Of a DNA stretch of 64,000 nt, positions 8,217-20,060 are shown piece after piece. Location of the stretch: contig NC_134710.1 of assembly GCF_043290135.1 (NCBI RefSeq), forward strand, positions 133,996,655 to 134,060,654. Direction: 5' to 3'. How positions within the stretch are numbered: the stretch's first letter is position 1; every line of letters begins with the position of its first letter. Under the pieces are notes generated by a model. That model saw only the letters and a program-made list of their open reading frames with translations. It made no database searches and had not been told where the DNA came from. Origin of the DNA: Rhipicephalus microplus (taxonomy: Eukaryota > Arthropoda > Arachnida > Ixodida > Ixodidae). The translations under genes were made by a program, and so were the position numbers.

Positions 8217-10487
8217 ATCACTGTGTTTCCTTCCAGATTTGTATACGACCGTAATGTCATACTCCTGCAGCCTAAGGCTCCATCTGGCTAGTCGACCTGA
8301 CGGATCCTTGAGATTTGCTAGCCAGCATAGAGCATGGTGGTCACTGACAGCTCTGAACGGTCTACCATAAAAGTAGGGTCGAAACTTATTTATTGCCCAG
8401 ATGACTGCGAGGCACTCTTTTTCAGTAGCAGTGTAGTTTGCCTCAGCTTTTGATAGTTTGCGGCTGGCATAGGCTAACACTTTCTCTTGACCATTTTGCC
8501 ACTGGACCAGGATGGCGCCGAGGCCGACATTGCTGGCATCGGTATGGACTTCAGTGTCGGCTGTCTCATCAAAATGGGCAAGTATTGGTGAACCCTGTAG
8601 CCGTTTTCTTAATTCATCAAAAGCTTTCTGTTGTTCGCTTTCCCATGTGAAGGGCACGTCGTCTTTCGTTAGTTTTGTAAGAGGTTCCGCAATCTTTGAG
8701 AAGTTTTCCACAAATCGCCTATAGTAGGCACATAAACCCAAAAATCGACGCACTGACTTTTTGTCTTTGGGTGTAGGGAACCTCTGAACAGCGGCTGTCT
8801 TTTCGGGATCAGGACGAACACCATCAGAACTAATGACATGTCCAAGGAATCTGAGCTCTTCGAAGCAAAAGTGGCATTTTTCGGGTTTGATTGTCAAGTT
8901 TGCTGACCGGATGGCTTGTAATAATGTGCGCAGTCGCTCTAGGTGTTTGTCGAACGTTGCGGAGAATACCACCACGTCATCCAAATACACTAGGCATGAC
9001 TGCCATTTCAATCCCGCGAGGACAGTGTCCATCATTCGCTGGAACGTCGCTGGCGCGGAACAGAGGCCGAATGGAAGCGCTTTGAATTCGTAAAGGCCAT
9101 CTGGTGTTACGAATGCCGTTTTTTCACGGTCCCGCTCGTCTACCTCTATTTGCCAATATCCGCTTTTCAGATCCAAGGAGGAGAAAAACTTTGCGGATCG
9201 CAGCCGATCTAGTGTATCGTCAATACGTGGCAAGGGGTAGACATCTCGTTTAGTTACACTGTTGAGTTTTCGGTAGTCGACACAGAATCTAAGCGTATTG
9301 TCTTTCTTCTTAACGAGCACTACGGGGGACGCCCATGGACTATTCGAAGGCTGGATGACATCATCCGAAAGCATTTCCTCCACTTGCTTCTTAATAATTT
9401 CCCGTTCTTTCTGTGACACTCGATATGGATGCTGGCATATAGGCCTCGTGTCGTCTTGCGTTATAATTCTGTGTTTCGTAATTGACGTGCGCTGGACCTT
9501 CGAGGCAATCGAAAAGCAATCAGAGAATTCTTTTACTAAGGCGTAAATCTGTTTCTTTTGACTGTCCGGAAGGCTCTGATTGACGGTCACGGATGTGTCG
9601 ATGTTGCAGGCCACTGGTCGAGTGGTAGATGTCGTTACGCTGCATAGTTCAGTCGCCGTACAGAAGTCGTGTAAGTAGGCAGTAGCCGTGCCTTGAGCGA
9701 TGTGTTGAAGTTCATTGGAGAAATTTGTGAGTAGGACATCTGCACGGCCTTTTGTCAAGTGAACAAGACCCCTAGCTACGCAGACACCTTTGTTCAAAAA
9801 CAGCCCTACATTTGTATCCGCTATGCCTTCGCGGTTGTAAAATGCGTCATTCTCTACGAGCACCATTATACTGCAGCGTGGCGGCACAGTTACGTCATCA
9901 TGAACAACGCGTAGAGCAGTTAGGCGTCGCTCCTCAGATTCCTCTACAGGTATAGCTCGTTCAGTCGAAAACGACACGCTGGACCTACGCAGGTTAATTA
10001 CGGCGCCATTAGCTCGCAAAAAATCCATTCCTATAATGAGGTCTCTTGAACATTCTGGTAGCACAATGAAATCGGCAACGTAAATAAAGCCCCGTATTTC
10101 AAGTCTTGCGGTGCATCTGCCAAGGGGTGTAATAATGTGACCACCTGCCGTGCGTATCTGCGATCCACTCCACTGTGTCACAACTTTGTTTAACTTCTTC
10201 ACCATCTTGTGACTTATCACTGAATAATCAGCACCGGTGTCGACTAAGGCATTCAGCTCCCATCCTTCCATTCTCAACCGCAAATCTGAAGTAACGCTTT
10301 CGTGGCTGCACCCATTTACCGGAAATACACCGTCGTCCCCCTCAAGCCATATTGGAGGATCTTCGTAATTGATGTTATCAGCGGCCTCACCTCCACAGGC
10401 TGCTTGCTTCAGTTTTCCGGGAGTGGACTTGGAGAGCGATGACCAGGCTGCCTTGAAGGTGCACGTGGGCTGGATGACCGGTAGCAC
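8217..10487 (-). CDS. pol: Gypsy element A, pol: protease, reverse transcriptase, RNase H
   Basis: This long minus-strand frame is typical of Ty3/gypsy pol. In order it shows an aspartic protease ([10 protein letters not shown]), a reverse transcriptase with [28 protein letters not shown] and the YLDDVVVF active site, then RNase H ([11 protein letters not shown] and SDHHALCWL). The frame overlaps the end of gag in another frame, consistent with a programmed frameshift. It is open to the insertion at 8216, where the normal reading breaks and the last few residues are foreign. The remainder of pol lies at 7250-7848. No internal stop was seen, so disruption looks fairly recent. Confidence 0.95.
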
Positions 10488-11821
10488 ATAGGCGATGGTG
10501 ACCGTGACCGACGTTGGCGTAGAGGTGGCGAGTTCTGGTGCGTGGACAAGTACTCCTCAATCTCTGCTGGTCGTTCGCCGTTTCGGGGGCACGGTGCATA
10601 CGACGGGAAGCCTCTTAATCCGGCTTGTCGGTAAGGGCAGAATCTGTACAAATGACCCGCTTCGCCACAATGGAAACAAAGAGGCCTGCGCTCGTGATCA
10701 CGCCAGACGTCACTTTTCCTGGGCCTAGGCTCCACATAGCGATGCGTGCTACGTGCTCCTGGGGGCAGATAGGTAGCCGTTGGTTCCCGTGGACGAGGTG
10801 CGCTGCGTGCTGTAGATGGGAGAGGAGTCGCCGCCATCGCAACTGCTGCATTGTTGTGTACTGTGGGTTGTCGGAGAACTTCAGAGTACGTTCGGATAGG
10901 TCGAACCGGCTGCAGCTCACGCTCTGGTTCTCGTATGACCTGCCTCAGTTCGTCACGAACAACGTCTGTAACAGATAGTGCAGTTGGAGTCTGGTGCATT
11001 TGCAGTCTGCTCAGTTCTTCCCTAATGACTGATCTAATGAGCTCTCGCAGGGCTTCAACGTCGTTTCGCACGCCTCCAGAGAAGACCTGTGCAGATGCGC
11101 AGTTAAGATTCCGGTTGTACTGCCGAGCGCGTTGTTCTAGTGTTTTTTCGATGGCCGTCGCTTCCGAATAAAACTCAGCAACAGTGCTTGGAGGGTTGCG
11201 GACGAGAACGGCGAACAGCTCTTGCTTCACTCCGCGCATTAGATGGCGCACCTTCTTATCCTCAGCCATGTTATAATCCGCACGCTTGAACAGACGGACC
11301 ATGTCCTCAATGTACATGGCAGCACTCTCGTTCGTGAGCTGGTTCCTGGATTGAAGAGCAGCTTCCGCTTTTTCTTTTCGGTCTATGTTCGCGAACGTAG
11401 CCACCGCTTGTCGTAGAAATACCTCCCAGGTAGACAACGAGGTTTCATGGTTCTCAAACCATGTCTTTGCGAAGTCTTCCAGGGCGAAGTATACGCGACG
11501 GAGCTTCTCTCTTTCGTCCCATCCATTCAAGCTCGCCACTCTCTCGAACAGGTCCAGCCAATCTTCAACATCCTCGTACGAGTCGCCGTGGAATACTGGC
11601 GGCTGGTGCGGTTGGCTAATGAACACTTGCGCCGGTGTTACCTGGGTAGTCATAGTGGTGGCATCCATAGTTTGAATTCCCCTTGGTATGAAGTGAAGAG
11701 GACCGAACTCAGGTGAGTCACCTCGAAAACGGCGACTTGCCCTCTGGTGTACAGGAGTCACTTCCACGGGGTTGATACGCTGGTCGTCGGGGCTACGCTG
11801 TCTTGAGCTCGCGGGGCTTCG
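10409..11821 (-). CDS. gag: Gypsy element A, gag with zinc knuckle
   Basis: This minus-strand frame is open for about 470 codons. It has a retrotransposon gag domain ([14 protein letters not shown], then [14 protein letters not shown]), a Pro- and Arg-rich spacer, and one CCHC knuckle, [14 protein letters not shown], near the C-terminus, followed by an RS-rich tail. Gag forms the particle and packages the RNA. Upstream in-frame codons extend towards the primer-binding region; the true start is not fixed. It overlaps pol by about 80 bp in a different frame. Confidence 0.92.
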   Translation of the reverse strand, partial: RSPASSRQRSPDDQRINPVEVTPVHQRASRRFRGDSPEFGPLHFIPRGIQTMDATTMTTQVTPAQVFISQPHQPPVFHGDSYEDVEDWLDLFERVASLNGWDEREKLRRVYFALEDFAKTWFENHETSLSTWEVFLRQAVATFANIDRKEKAEAALQSRNQLTNESAAMYIEDMVRLFKRADYNMAEDKKVRHLMRGVKQELFAVLVRNPPSTVAEFYSEATAIEKTLEQRARQYNRNLNCASAQVFSGGVRNDVEALRELIRSVIREELSRLQMHQTPTALSVTDVVRDELRQVIREPERELQPVRPIRTYSEVLRQPTVHNNAAVAMAATPLPSTARSAPRPREPTATYLPPGARSTHRYVEPRPRKSDVWRDHERRPLCFHCGEAGHLYRFCPYRQAGLRGFPSYAPCPRNGERPAEIEEYLSTHQNSPPLRQRRSRSPSPMCYRSSSPRAPSRQPGHRSPSPLPEN

Positions 11822-11849
11822 ATTCATTACCCAGCACCTCCACCAGAAA

Positions 11850-12284
<435 letters not shown>

Positions 12285-12810
12285 GGTAGTAAAAAATTGT
12301 TGTTAGAGGCGAACCTGGTGGGATTAGCGTTTACCAATTGAAATTTTTGCAAGATATTGGCTGTTATGGAAGCGTTCAAACACTTAAATACAAGAATCCT
12401 CAGTGTATGTTTGAATAAATTACACACTGTTAGTACAGTATGTTGCTGAAGAAGCGGGGGCACGCTGGTGAATAGAGTACTGAATGTTAGGATGCGAATG
12501 GCTTGGTTTTGGAGACGTTGAAGTGGAAGGATATGAGATGGATAGGTGTTTGCCCATGACGTGATGCAGTAGGTAATATGACTGTGAATAGTGGCGTAGT
12601 ATAGCTTAAGCAAAGTTGAAGCATGGTCATTTTTTTAATTAATGTTCTGATACCATAAGCTATCCTCTGTCTACATGTTCTGATACCATAAGCTATCCTC
12701 TGTAGGTAATAACCGGGGTAGGTGAAAGAGCATTATGACTCAAATGGAAGATAATGAACTGTGTTTTATTTGTGTGAATTCTGAAACCATTAGCTGTGCA
12801 CCAGTTCTTT
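12285..12810 (-). pseudogene. LINE reverse transcriptase C-terminal fragment
   Basis: Minus-strand frames give a LINE thumb and C-terminal pattern: KNWCTANGFRIHTNKTQF, and after a frame change LYYATIHSHITYCITSW and LQRLQNQAIRILTF, ending near NNFLLP. Stops and frame changes separate the pieces, and a 33-bp segment around 12644-12707 is duplicated in tandem. The frame ends exactly where the 62-bp inverted arm begins at 12284. Confidence 0.75.
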
Positions 12811-12869
12811 AATAATAATGGTGCCCAAGGACTTCTGCTGAGCAATTATAAGAGCTCTCTACATTCCAT

Positions 12870-15800
12870 TGATAATCTTAGAAAATGGGGGACCACAAGC
12901 AGACCATTGTGACCAGCACGTCATTGCTGTCGCGTATTCAAGACCAGAGCCCTACACCAAGAACATCCATGTTTATTTCTACCACTCGTGCCCTCCCATT
13001 TTTCTTTCTCTTTGGTTCTCCTGCTTGTTGTCGCGCGGTCGCAATCATCCGCAACAATTGCCTCATTTGGAAATTTGTTTAGAAACCTTCACTCGTACAC
13101 CATGCTAAACAGCTTGAGATGCAAGCTGCTTTAAGGATTGATGGGCTTTGTCACATAGTCTCCATCAATATTGGCACTTGTGTACTGCTCTGCTTCACCA
13201 AATTAATTCACAATAAAACGAAAAAAGGTAGCTGTTAGTGGTAGACATCATAATTTTGCAGTTGTACACATGCACATTTCTAAAAAATCAAATTTCAACT
13301 TTCTGGATTTATAGATGTAAACACCTCTTGGAGAGACATAAAAACTAATATTGTCACGTGGCCATGATGTTGAAGACTGCAGTAGTCGGCAGGGTTGAGA
13401 CCAAACTTTTTATTTTAGCGAAACTTTGCTTGAAGTATAGAAAGCCAAACTACAAGCAATACATAGTCAGCCCTAATAGCGGTAAACAGTGCTTCAGCCA
13501 TGAATACTCTGACAAGCAGTACAGTGCATCTGATTTTATACAAGTGCTATTTAAAATTCTGGCGTTATTGCTGGTGGCTGCGTAAGCACTAGACTATTGG
13601 CGTCCTGTCCACAAACTTAACAGTGTGATCTCAAGTTATCACGGAGCTCCTGAAAAACTGCTGCGCCGAGTGTTGCTTAGAGTCTTTGTGGGTGAAACCC
13701 GACTTTATCGAAACAAAACACACGTGGCAATACGCATGTACTTAGTTGTCAGGCTTGTCAATTATTTGCTAAATTTATCCTAAGTAAAAAGATATTTTTA
13801 TCTCGGAAGGCCAAAAAGATATCTGAATATGGCGTGCTGTGCTGCATGTGTTATTGCTGTGAGAAATATATAAAGCAATTCACATACCTGTAATAACAAT
13901 ATACGTGAACTTCACATTCCCCTAGCAGTTTGCAGTGGCAAGTAATTTTTTTAATTTTCAGCACATCTTATGACAGCCTTAATTAATATTCTCATATCCA
14001 GAATTCTCTGGCAAAAACAATTAACATATGGCATTTTCTTTTTTTATTTCAGGACAACATTGAAATGTTGATGTGAGGTTTTACATTTGTTTTTATTACT
14101 GTTTTGCAACAAAGCACTCATAGTATGTAAGCATTTGACTCAACTTGAGCCAGAAAATGGATGCTTCCAAAGCTTCTCAAAAAATACATTTTATTGATAT
14201 TAACAATTATAATTTATCCAGGTTGCCACTTGTGATTTCGGCAAGAATTTTGCCAATGTATTGGCACTCATTGCATTTTCTGTCTGGCATGTGCTGAATA
14301 TTAAAATGTACTTTTTAATTAAGCAGTTTGCTTAGTTAACTTTATTCCTATCTCAGCAGAGTTATTTGTGCTGTCTGACCTTGTGTTTTTATCATTATTG
14401 CACAAAAAATGCAATAATAAACAAGTAAGTTCTTCTGAACAGGCTTATGCTTAGTTAACTGATGTAAGCTAAAAGTAAAAAAGATGTGCAATAAACTGAT
14501 CCTTCTTGCCAATGGATGGCAAGATTAAGAGCAACTTTCACCAAATAGACTTATGTTTTTACTTGCATTGCATGTCACGAATTGGCATCACTTGTAGCCA
14601 GGTGCATTTTTTTTTCCATTTACATACCTTGAGGCACGTGCAAGGGTGTGTTTAATGAGAGATGGGATACAGCACAAAAAACAAAAAGCACTCGTGATGT
14701 TTACAGATGCCCAATGACATTCACACAAAAAGATGGTGGGTCATTGGTAGCAACAACACTACTAGGGGTGTGAAAATATTTAAATAAGGACGAAATAGCA
14801 TTCACTAGTCAAATTTAATTGTACACACACGAAATATCTAATATTTAAAAAATAGTTAGCCCCGATGGGACAACCCTGAAGCAGCAAAACATATGATCAG
14901 CTGAAGGTTTATTTCCTTTTTGTAATCCCTGAACTACCACAATAAATGCATCCCAAGTATTGGCAGCACTATTGATTCTATAACCATTACCAGATAAAGC
15001 ATTTTTGCTGCACTTTCACTCTGTTTTTACTGTGGTGGAACTGCATCACATTAATCCTTTCCTGTTTTCATCATTGAAGTTAGGGACTATGACTGCATTT
15101 AGCTTCATGAATAAAAACACATGCCAGTCACGTAAATTTTGGTCATGTAAATTGTTCTTACAGATACAGCTTTCAACACTTGACTTTTACATGCTCTCTG
15201 TGCCAGGGTATATGTTGTGATAATTTTGACTGTTGCAATAAATCTTTAGCTGAATGCATGGTGTTCGGTTCAAAATTGTTTATATTTTACGCTGAAATTT
15301 TACTTCAGCTCGCAAGAGCAATTTTTCTTAGGTGGAAGCGTCATTCTGTGAGGGCAGCCAGATCAGCACGAAATTCCGTGGAGCGGGATGTGCTGCAAGG
15401 TATTGCTCAAGACGACCCAGCAATGCAAGATGAAGAGAACTCTAGATGTTTTCCTCGATGTCTATGACACGCTTTCAAGTGATTTAGAATCGCTAGAGAC
15501 GCCAGCGATGCAATTACGTTTGCCGCTGGAGATGTGAAGCTCCCGTTTGAGTGGACACGACAACTACGAAAAAAAAAAATGCATTAGTCGTTGTTGCACG
15601 TCCATTGGCAGATATAGTGAACTAGTTGTTACTGAGTGTGTAGGGGCAGCCCGAACAACACGGTGTATTTTGTGACCAAGATAATATGCCTTTATAGCAA
15701 TGTGCTCTCCCCTGCAGATCAGACACAAACAAAAGAGTTTCTCTGAAAGCTGGGCGCTCATCGTGATGGTACGCACGCTGTTCGTGAACTCGAAGTACCC

Positions 15801-15955
15801 GCGATGAGAACGGTGGTAATGCAAGGAAGGACACGAGAGAAAGATGTAAATTTTCGTTGTGGGTCAGAAAGAAGCCCCAAATAGACGATTTATTTTTGAA
15901 GTGCTGTGTATATATTGCACGATAACTTGGGGTGGGTGCTAGTAAATTAAGGTAT
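12870..15955. other. Long AT-rich stretch without recognised gene
   Basis: I read both strands for exons of the neighbouring Sec5-like gene and for conserved domains, and found none. Short open frames are scattered, but none has a motif I can name. The composition resembles the introns elsewhere in the window. Confidence 0.4.
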
Positions 15956-16095
15956 CCTAACTAATAGCAGTCACAGCGCAAGAACCGCTTAACCTGAAGC
16001 ACGAGAAGCGGCCTGACCCATGCATCCAGTAACAAACATAGTGCATAGTACACACAGCAAACCAAATAAAACAGGTATATAATTATAAACGTACA

Positions 16096-16290
16096 TAAAG
16101 TTGCATTCACCTCTAACTCCACGTCGTAAACAGCGTTGTCTTTCACTTGCGAAACGCACTTCGCTCTGACGAGGACGGCGTCGTCTGCTACAACTTGCTT
16201 CGCATCGGCTACATGGTTGAGCAGACGCTGCCCTTTTACCAATTCGCTACCACGAAAAAAAACAAAAAAAAAACTCCCAAGCATTTCCCC
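16096..16290 (-). pseudogene. Fragment resembling the lead-in to a SWIM-type zinc finger protein
   Basis: The minus-strand frame reads SELVKGQRLLNHV, then AVLVRAKCVSQVKD and YDVELE, and ends at a good GAG|GTGAAT donor. The A-K-C-x-x-S-Q-x-K-x-x-x-Y pattern recalls the sequence just before the SWIM finger in transposon-related proteins abundant in ticks. The finger itself is not present downstream. Its 5' part overlaps the left arm of a foldback. The assignment is tentative. Confidence 0.35.
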
Positions 16291-16555
16291 GAGGGTGAAC
16301 ATGGTTAAGTGCGAATGCACGGGGTGATGCTATGAGGGGTATTTATTAATTCGCACTATTATATTTATTGATCACACTATGGTGCCTTTATGGTGTAATG
16401 GTTCCTGGGAATCGCAATTTGATCACACGGGGGAGTTTACGTTAACTCACTGGCGAATGCCAACGGATTTTAACTTTACTTCCCCTCATAGCATCACCCC
16501 GTGCATTCGCACTTAACGATGTTCACCCTCGGGGAAATGCTTGGGAGTTTTTTTT
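16266..16555. repeat. Foldback: 74-bp inverted arms around a 142-bp loop
   Basis: Left arm 16266-16339 and right arm 16482-16555 are reverse complements with one clear mismatch (ATGG versus ATCG). Both begin or end in an A or T run. The loop is AT-rich and has no recognised content. This could be a foldback MITE or a palindromic duplication. Confidence 0.9.
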
Positions 16556-16658
16556 ACTGATGATGATGATTAAAGTGTAATTAATGAATTTAAGTGTTGT
16601 TTGTCATGAAGCATTTGTACACAGATACATTATATACGAAGTATTATTTATTTACACT

Positions 16659-17339
16659 TCACGCCGCGTCCGGACGAGCAAAGTCCAGGGCTCGCACCCT
16701 CTCCCGCGCGGCACGTTCACTGGCTCGAACGGCTTCGGGAACGTCCACTCGCCGTTCACGATTGCGAGCGGCGTCTTGACGCCGGCCTTCATCGCCCTTC
16801 TCCGCCTGACGCTTGCGTTGTCGTTCCGCTTCTTGGGCCGCGTTCGCGGCTCGATGCTGACGCCTCATCTCGGCCTCGCGAGCGCGAAGTTCGGCATCCT
16901 CTGCACGCTGCGCCCGCTTGTCCTCGGCCTCGCGAGCGCGCAGTTCGGCATCCGCTGCACGCTTCGCCCGCTTGCACTCGGCCTCGCGAGCACGCAGTTC
17001 GGCATCCGCTGCACGCTTCGCCCGCTTACGTTTGGTCTCACGAGCCCTTCGCACCGCCGCCTTGTCTTCCAACGTCGGCGAAACCACCGCGGTACCGTCA
17101 CCTCCAACGATGGGTGCAGTGCTGGCATTCGGTTGTACTGCATTCGTTGTTGATGGTAGCGTTGCCTCCGGGACATCCATCGCACGACCCGCTCTCGACG
17201 GGAGACTGAGAGAGAAGGCGGGCGCGCGAGAGAGAGGGGTGCGCGCGCAGCTGCAGCGAGCGAGGAGAGCGGAGGAGCGAGCGAAGGGGGAGGGGGACGC
17301 GAGCAGCGGCGTTAAAGATATAAGGCGCGTTACTGACAC
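16659..17339 (-). CDS. Charged 18-residue-repeat ORF (Arg/Ala/Glu-rich)
   Basis: This is a minus-strand frame of 226 codons; a more likely start is the ATG at 17180 (MDVPEATLPS), since the earlier part is low-complexity. The centre contains three tandem copies of an 18-residue unit of the type KRAKRAADAELRAREAE, encoded by three 54-bp DNA repeats at about 16868-17030. More irregular copies follow, then an RERRVDVPEAVRASE tail. It should form long charged helices. Similar Arg-rich repeat leaders precede Helitron-type proteins in ticks, from memory, but no Rep or helicase motif is present. It may be a gene, a gene fragment or a transposon leader. Confidence 0.45.
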   Translation of the reverse strand: MSVTRLISLTPLLASPSPFARSSALLARCSCARTPLSRAPAFSLSLPSRAGRAMDVPEATLPSTTNAVQPNASTAPIVGGDGTAVVSPTLEDKAAVRRARETKRKRAKRAADAELRAREAECKRAKRAADAELRAREAEDKRAQRAEDAELRAREAEMRRQHRAANAAQEAERQRKRQAEKGDEGRRQDAARNRERRVDVPEAVRASERAARERVRALDFARPDAA

Positions 17340-18405
17340 CGATATCAGCGTCGCGTCCGTGGCTTATTCGGTGGAGCGTCGCGCTGCGGCCCGCCAAGTC
17401 CTCTTTCTTTTAAAGATAGAGAGAAGACTGCGGACGCCGCCGACGGCGGTGGATGGTTTGGGGTCGCTTATAAAGTGTATTCACACTTAAAAGAAATCCT
17501 TAATTGCGGCGATCCTATTAAACGCGGACAGCACCGTATACATCATAACTGCACGCGACGCGAAACTCTCAAAAACACGTGCAGAACGCGTGCAGCGTGC
17601 GAGCAAAGCAACGTGTTTCCAAGGCAGGTTGAAGGGGACAGCGGAGGGAACAACACTCGAGTAACCAGTTTTTCCCCCACATTGACTGACAGCGCCCGGC
17701 ACTGCAGCGCCTCCCTCGGCGTGGGCGGCGTTCTCTCAGCGCTGGTTCGCTTCTGCGCGCCCCGGCGTAAACTTAAAGAGTATTGTATGGTTTGCATGCA
17801 GTAAAATGTTGCGAGCACACCTTTTCGAGACTGTTCGTGCGTGGTAGGCCCGAGCGCGGCGTGCTGAAGTACTTCATGGAGTGTTTTTGTGACAGCAGAG
17901 AGCACCGGTACGTGTCGTAACCGAAATCATTCAGCCCCTACATCATCGTATTCGAACTCACCCAACAGTGACTTATGCCTCCTGCTCGCCGTAAGGCCTT
18001 TTTTTCTTTGCCAGATTTCCCGATCTACGGGCCGATTAGCAGTTCTTTGCTCGTATATAGGGTGATATATATATGGCAATGCACGATTTTGAAAGCTTGA
18101 TTTGTAGCTATTCCGTGCAATGCCAGCCTATTGCTTGACGTACTTCACATTGGTAAGAAGGCACCACTGTATTGTATACGTGATCGTGCACGTAAAGTGT
18201 GTAATTCCAGTGCGCACAAAACTAACACGCAGCGAGCGCACACCGTACAATACATACACATTTAGTCCGATAACTAGAAAAGTTTATTGTCCTTCCGTAT
18301 GAACGACACAACTTCTGCAAACGCGACACTTCTACAACACTAAAAACGAAAGTTTGCGTGTGTTCTCAGTTGACACAATTGACACAATATAAATTGAGTG
18401 CTTAC
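17340..18405. other. GC-rich then AT-rich intergenic or intronic stretch
   Basis: A GC-rich region up to about 17770 is followed by AT-rich sequence. TTATAAAG at 17469 is TATA-like but unsupported. No coding similarity was seen. If the Sec5 exons are part of a live gene, this is its second intron. Confidence 0.35.
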
Positions 18406-18582
18406 CTATAACCTCCAGTATTCCACGAAAATTTACGGTACATGTTCCGACATTTCCAGACCTTGTAGTGACAACCACCTCACCTCGTCCTGTGCAAACT
18501 CTCGTCCGCGGCGCACTATCTTGCTTGCTTGAAGATTTGCACTCGGAGTAGATAGAACAATCAACACCGCATATAGTAACAC
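18406..18582 (-). pseudogene. EXOC2: Sec5/EXOC2-like exon 2 (IPT/TIG domain), acceptor off consensus
   Basis: The minus-strand frame begins VTICGVDC and ends EVVVTTRSGNVGTCTVNF, followed by a GTAAG donor at 18405. This matches the second half of the IPT/TIG domain at the Sec5 N-terminus (LTICG...GDIIVTT.SGG.GTSTV). Sec5 is an exocyst subunit, and this domain binds Ral GTPase. The middle of the exon is diverged. To stay in frame with exon 1 the exon must start at 18582, giving an intron ending in AA; the canonical AG would shift the frame. Together with the missing rest of the gene this suggests a broken copy, or a sequencing error. Confidence 0.7.
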
Positions 18583-18685
18583 TTGCAGGGGAAAAAGTGA
18601 GTATTTAATGTTTAAGGCAGCCTCCTATGCTGATTTTTATATTTTTTTCTCAATGAAAAGTGACAAATAACCGTGTGAAACTCAC

Positions 18686-18794
18686 TCAGAAGATCATTTT
18701 GATCCAAGCCCAAGTTTTCACCTCGAATGGTAACTTTGGTTCCCGGGGGCCCCTCAACTGGGGACAGCCCCGTCACTTTAGGAGGCTCCCCCAT
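18686..18794 (-). pseudogene. EXOC2: Sec5/EXOC2-like exon 1 (start of IPT/TIG domain)
   Basis: From the ATG at 18794 this encodes [19 protein letters not shown] and then [17 protein letters not shown], an excellent match to the Sec5/EXOC2 N-terminus. It ends at a good GTGAGT donor (18685) with one base over. A CCTTTTAG just upstream of the ATG suggests a preceding 5' leader exon. I classify the pair as a pseudogene because the next junction is off consensus and no exon 3 was found. It remains possible that the rest of a live gene lies beyond, with the RPUSD2-like gene nested within it. Confidence 0.75.
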
Positions 18795-19802
18795 TAGACG
18801 TTATATCTAAAAGGGAAACAAAGCACAAGCGACAATGAGAAGAGCTTAATGAATGCATATACTTCGAAATGTGTAAGCGAGCCATGGAAATGAACAAATG
18901 CGATTACAAGTGCAACATGTGTACCGTATAAAATGGGGGTACGAAGAGGTACATTAGTTGTGTACGATACGATATAGGAAACACAAGTGGGCACAAAACA
19001 CGCACGTAAATGACGTACATTCCCAGTCCGATGAAACAAACGGCACACCTGGTTTAGTCGCGCTGGTGCTACATGTCTATAGCGCAGTCAATGCAGCAGA
19101 ATTGAAACTAGTAAACTGTCAGAAAACTATCGCGAATAAAAATTAGCTCATCGGCTCACGCCGGAAGAACTGTCCCAATTCAAAGCCAGAAGTGTGGCAG
19201 CTTGGGCTAGTTGGTATGGCATGACGATAGTTTTTCGTGTCTTTCGTGTCCTTCTTGTCTCTGTGTCGTCGTTTTGTTCTTGTGCTATAACTATCGTCAA
19301 AGCCGGAGCCACACACAGTCGTTTAGATCCAGTTTGAAGCAGAACTACAGAACCTTGCACGTTAAATCCGGTTTAATCTAAACTAAGGCATATAAAGTGT
19401 CTCTAAATGTAGCATCAACAACTACGATGAGAGGAACATCGCGCTTTGATAACACTGTGGACATTAACAAAAAGTCACGAAAATTCCTCATTTATTCTTC
19501 TTTCAAGCAGCTCCCGTTTCGCACGTTTTTTTCAAGCGCAAACATGTTAGGAGAATTCTAAAGCTTACGTTGATCACATAATTGCGACATGCTGACTAGA
19601 ATGTTAGTTTGTTTTGAAACCCAAGGTGAGACTTGTGACAGTCCGTTGCCTGTGACCATAATAAATAGTTTTTGCATGGCCTCGAAGATTGCGGGCGCGT
19701 GGCGGGTTTTTCTTTGGCTGTTCCAATCGCACGGAGAGCGCGTGTTTCTAGAGGTGGGCATGGTCCGCTCTTTTCTCCGCACGGCGGCCTTCTGTCTTTT
19801 GG
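18795..19802. other. Upstream of the Sec5-like exons, nothing recognised
   Basis: Possible promoter region for the minus-strand Sec5-like exons. No defined site or coding similarity was seen. Confidence 0.35.
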
Positions 19803-20060
19803 TTGAAGGGATTTTTTTTGTTTTTGTTTCTTTTTGTCACCGATTTATATGCTAGGGTGCCATTACATCCGCACGCTAAAAAGGGAACAGCATCAAATCA
19901 TCATCATCATCGAAGGACGCGTGCACGGAGAAAGAAAAGGTGGACTCGTGCTTCCTCCGTGGACTCGTGCGTTGGCAGCCATTGCGTCTGGCTGCTTCAT
20001 CGTTGCAGTTCTGTGTTCTCACACAAGAGCAAGTTTACCTTCACGGCGAGCACAGCCACC

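Noticed and set aside
15005..15467. Plus-strand ORFs as exons of a gene
   Set aside because: No splice pair, domain or conserved composition could be defended.
16584..17490. Plus-strand ORFs of about 190 codons opposite the charged repeat ORF
   Set aside because: They arise from GC-rich repeated sequence; the minus strand gives the regular helical repeat, the plus strand only low-complexity Leu/Arg/Ser.
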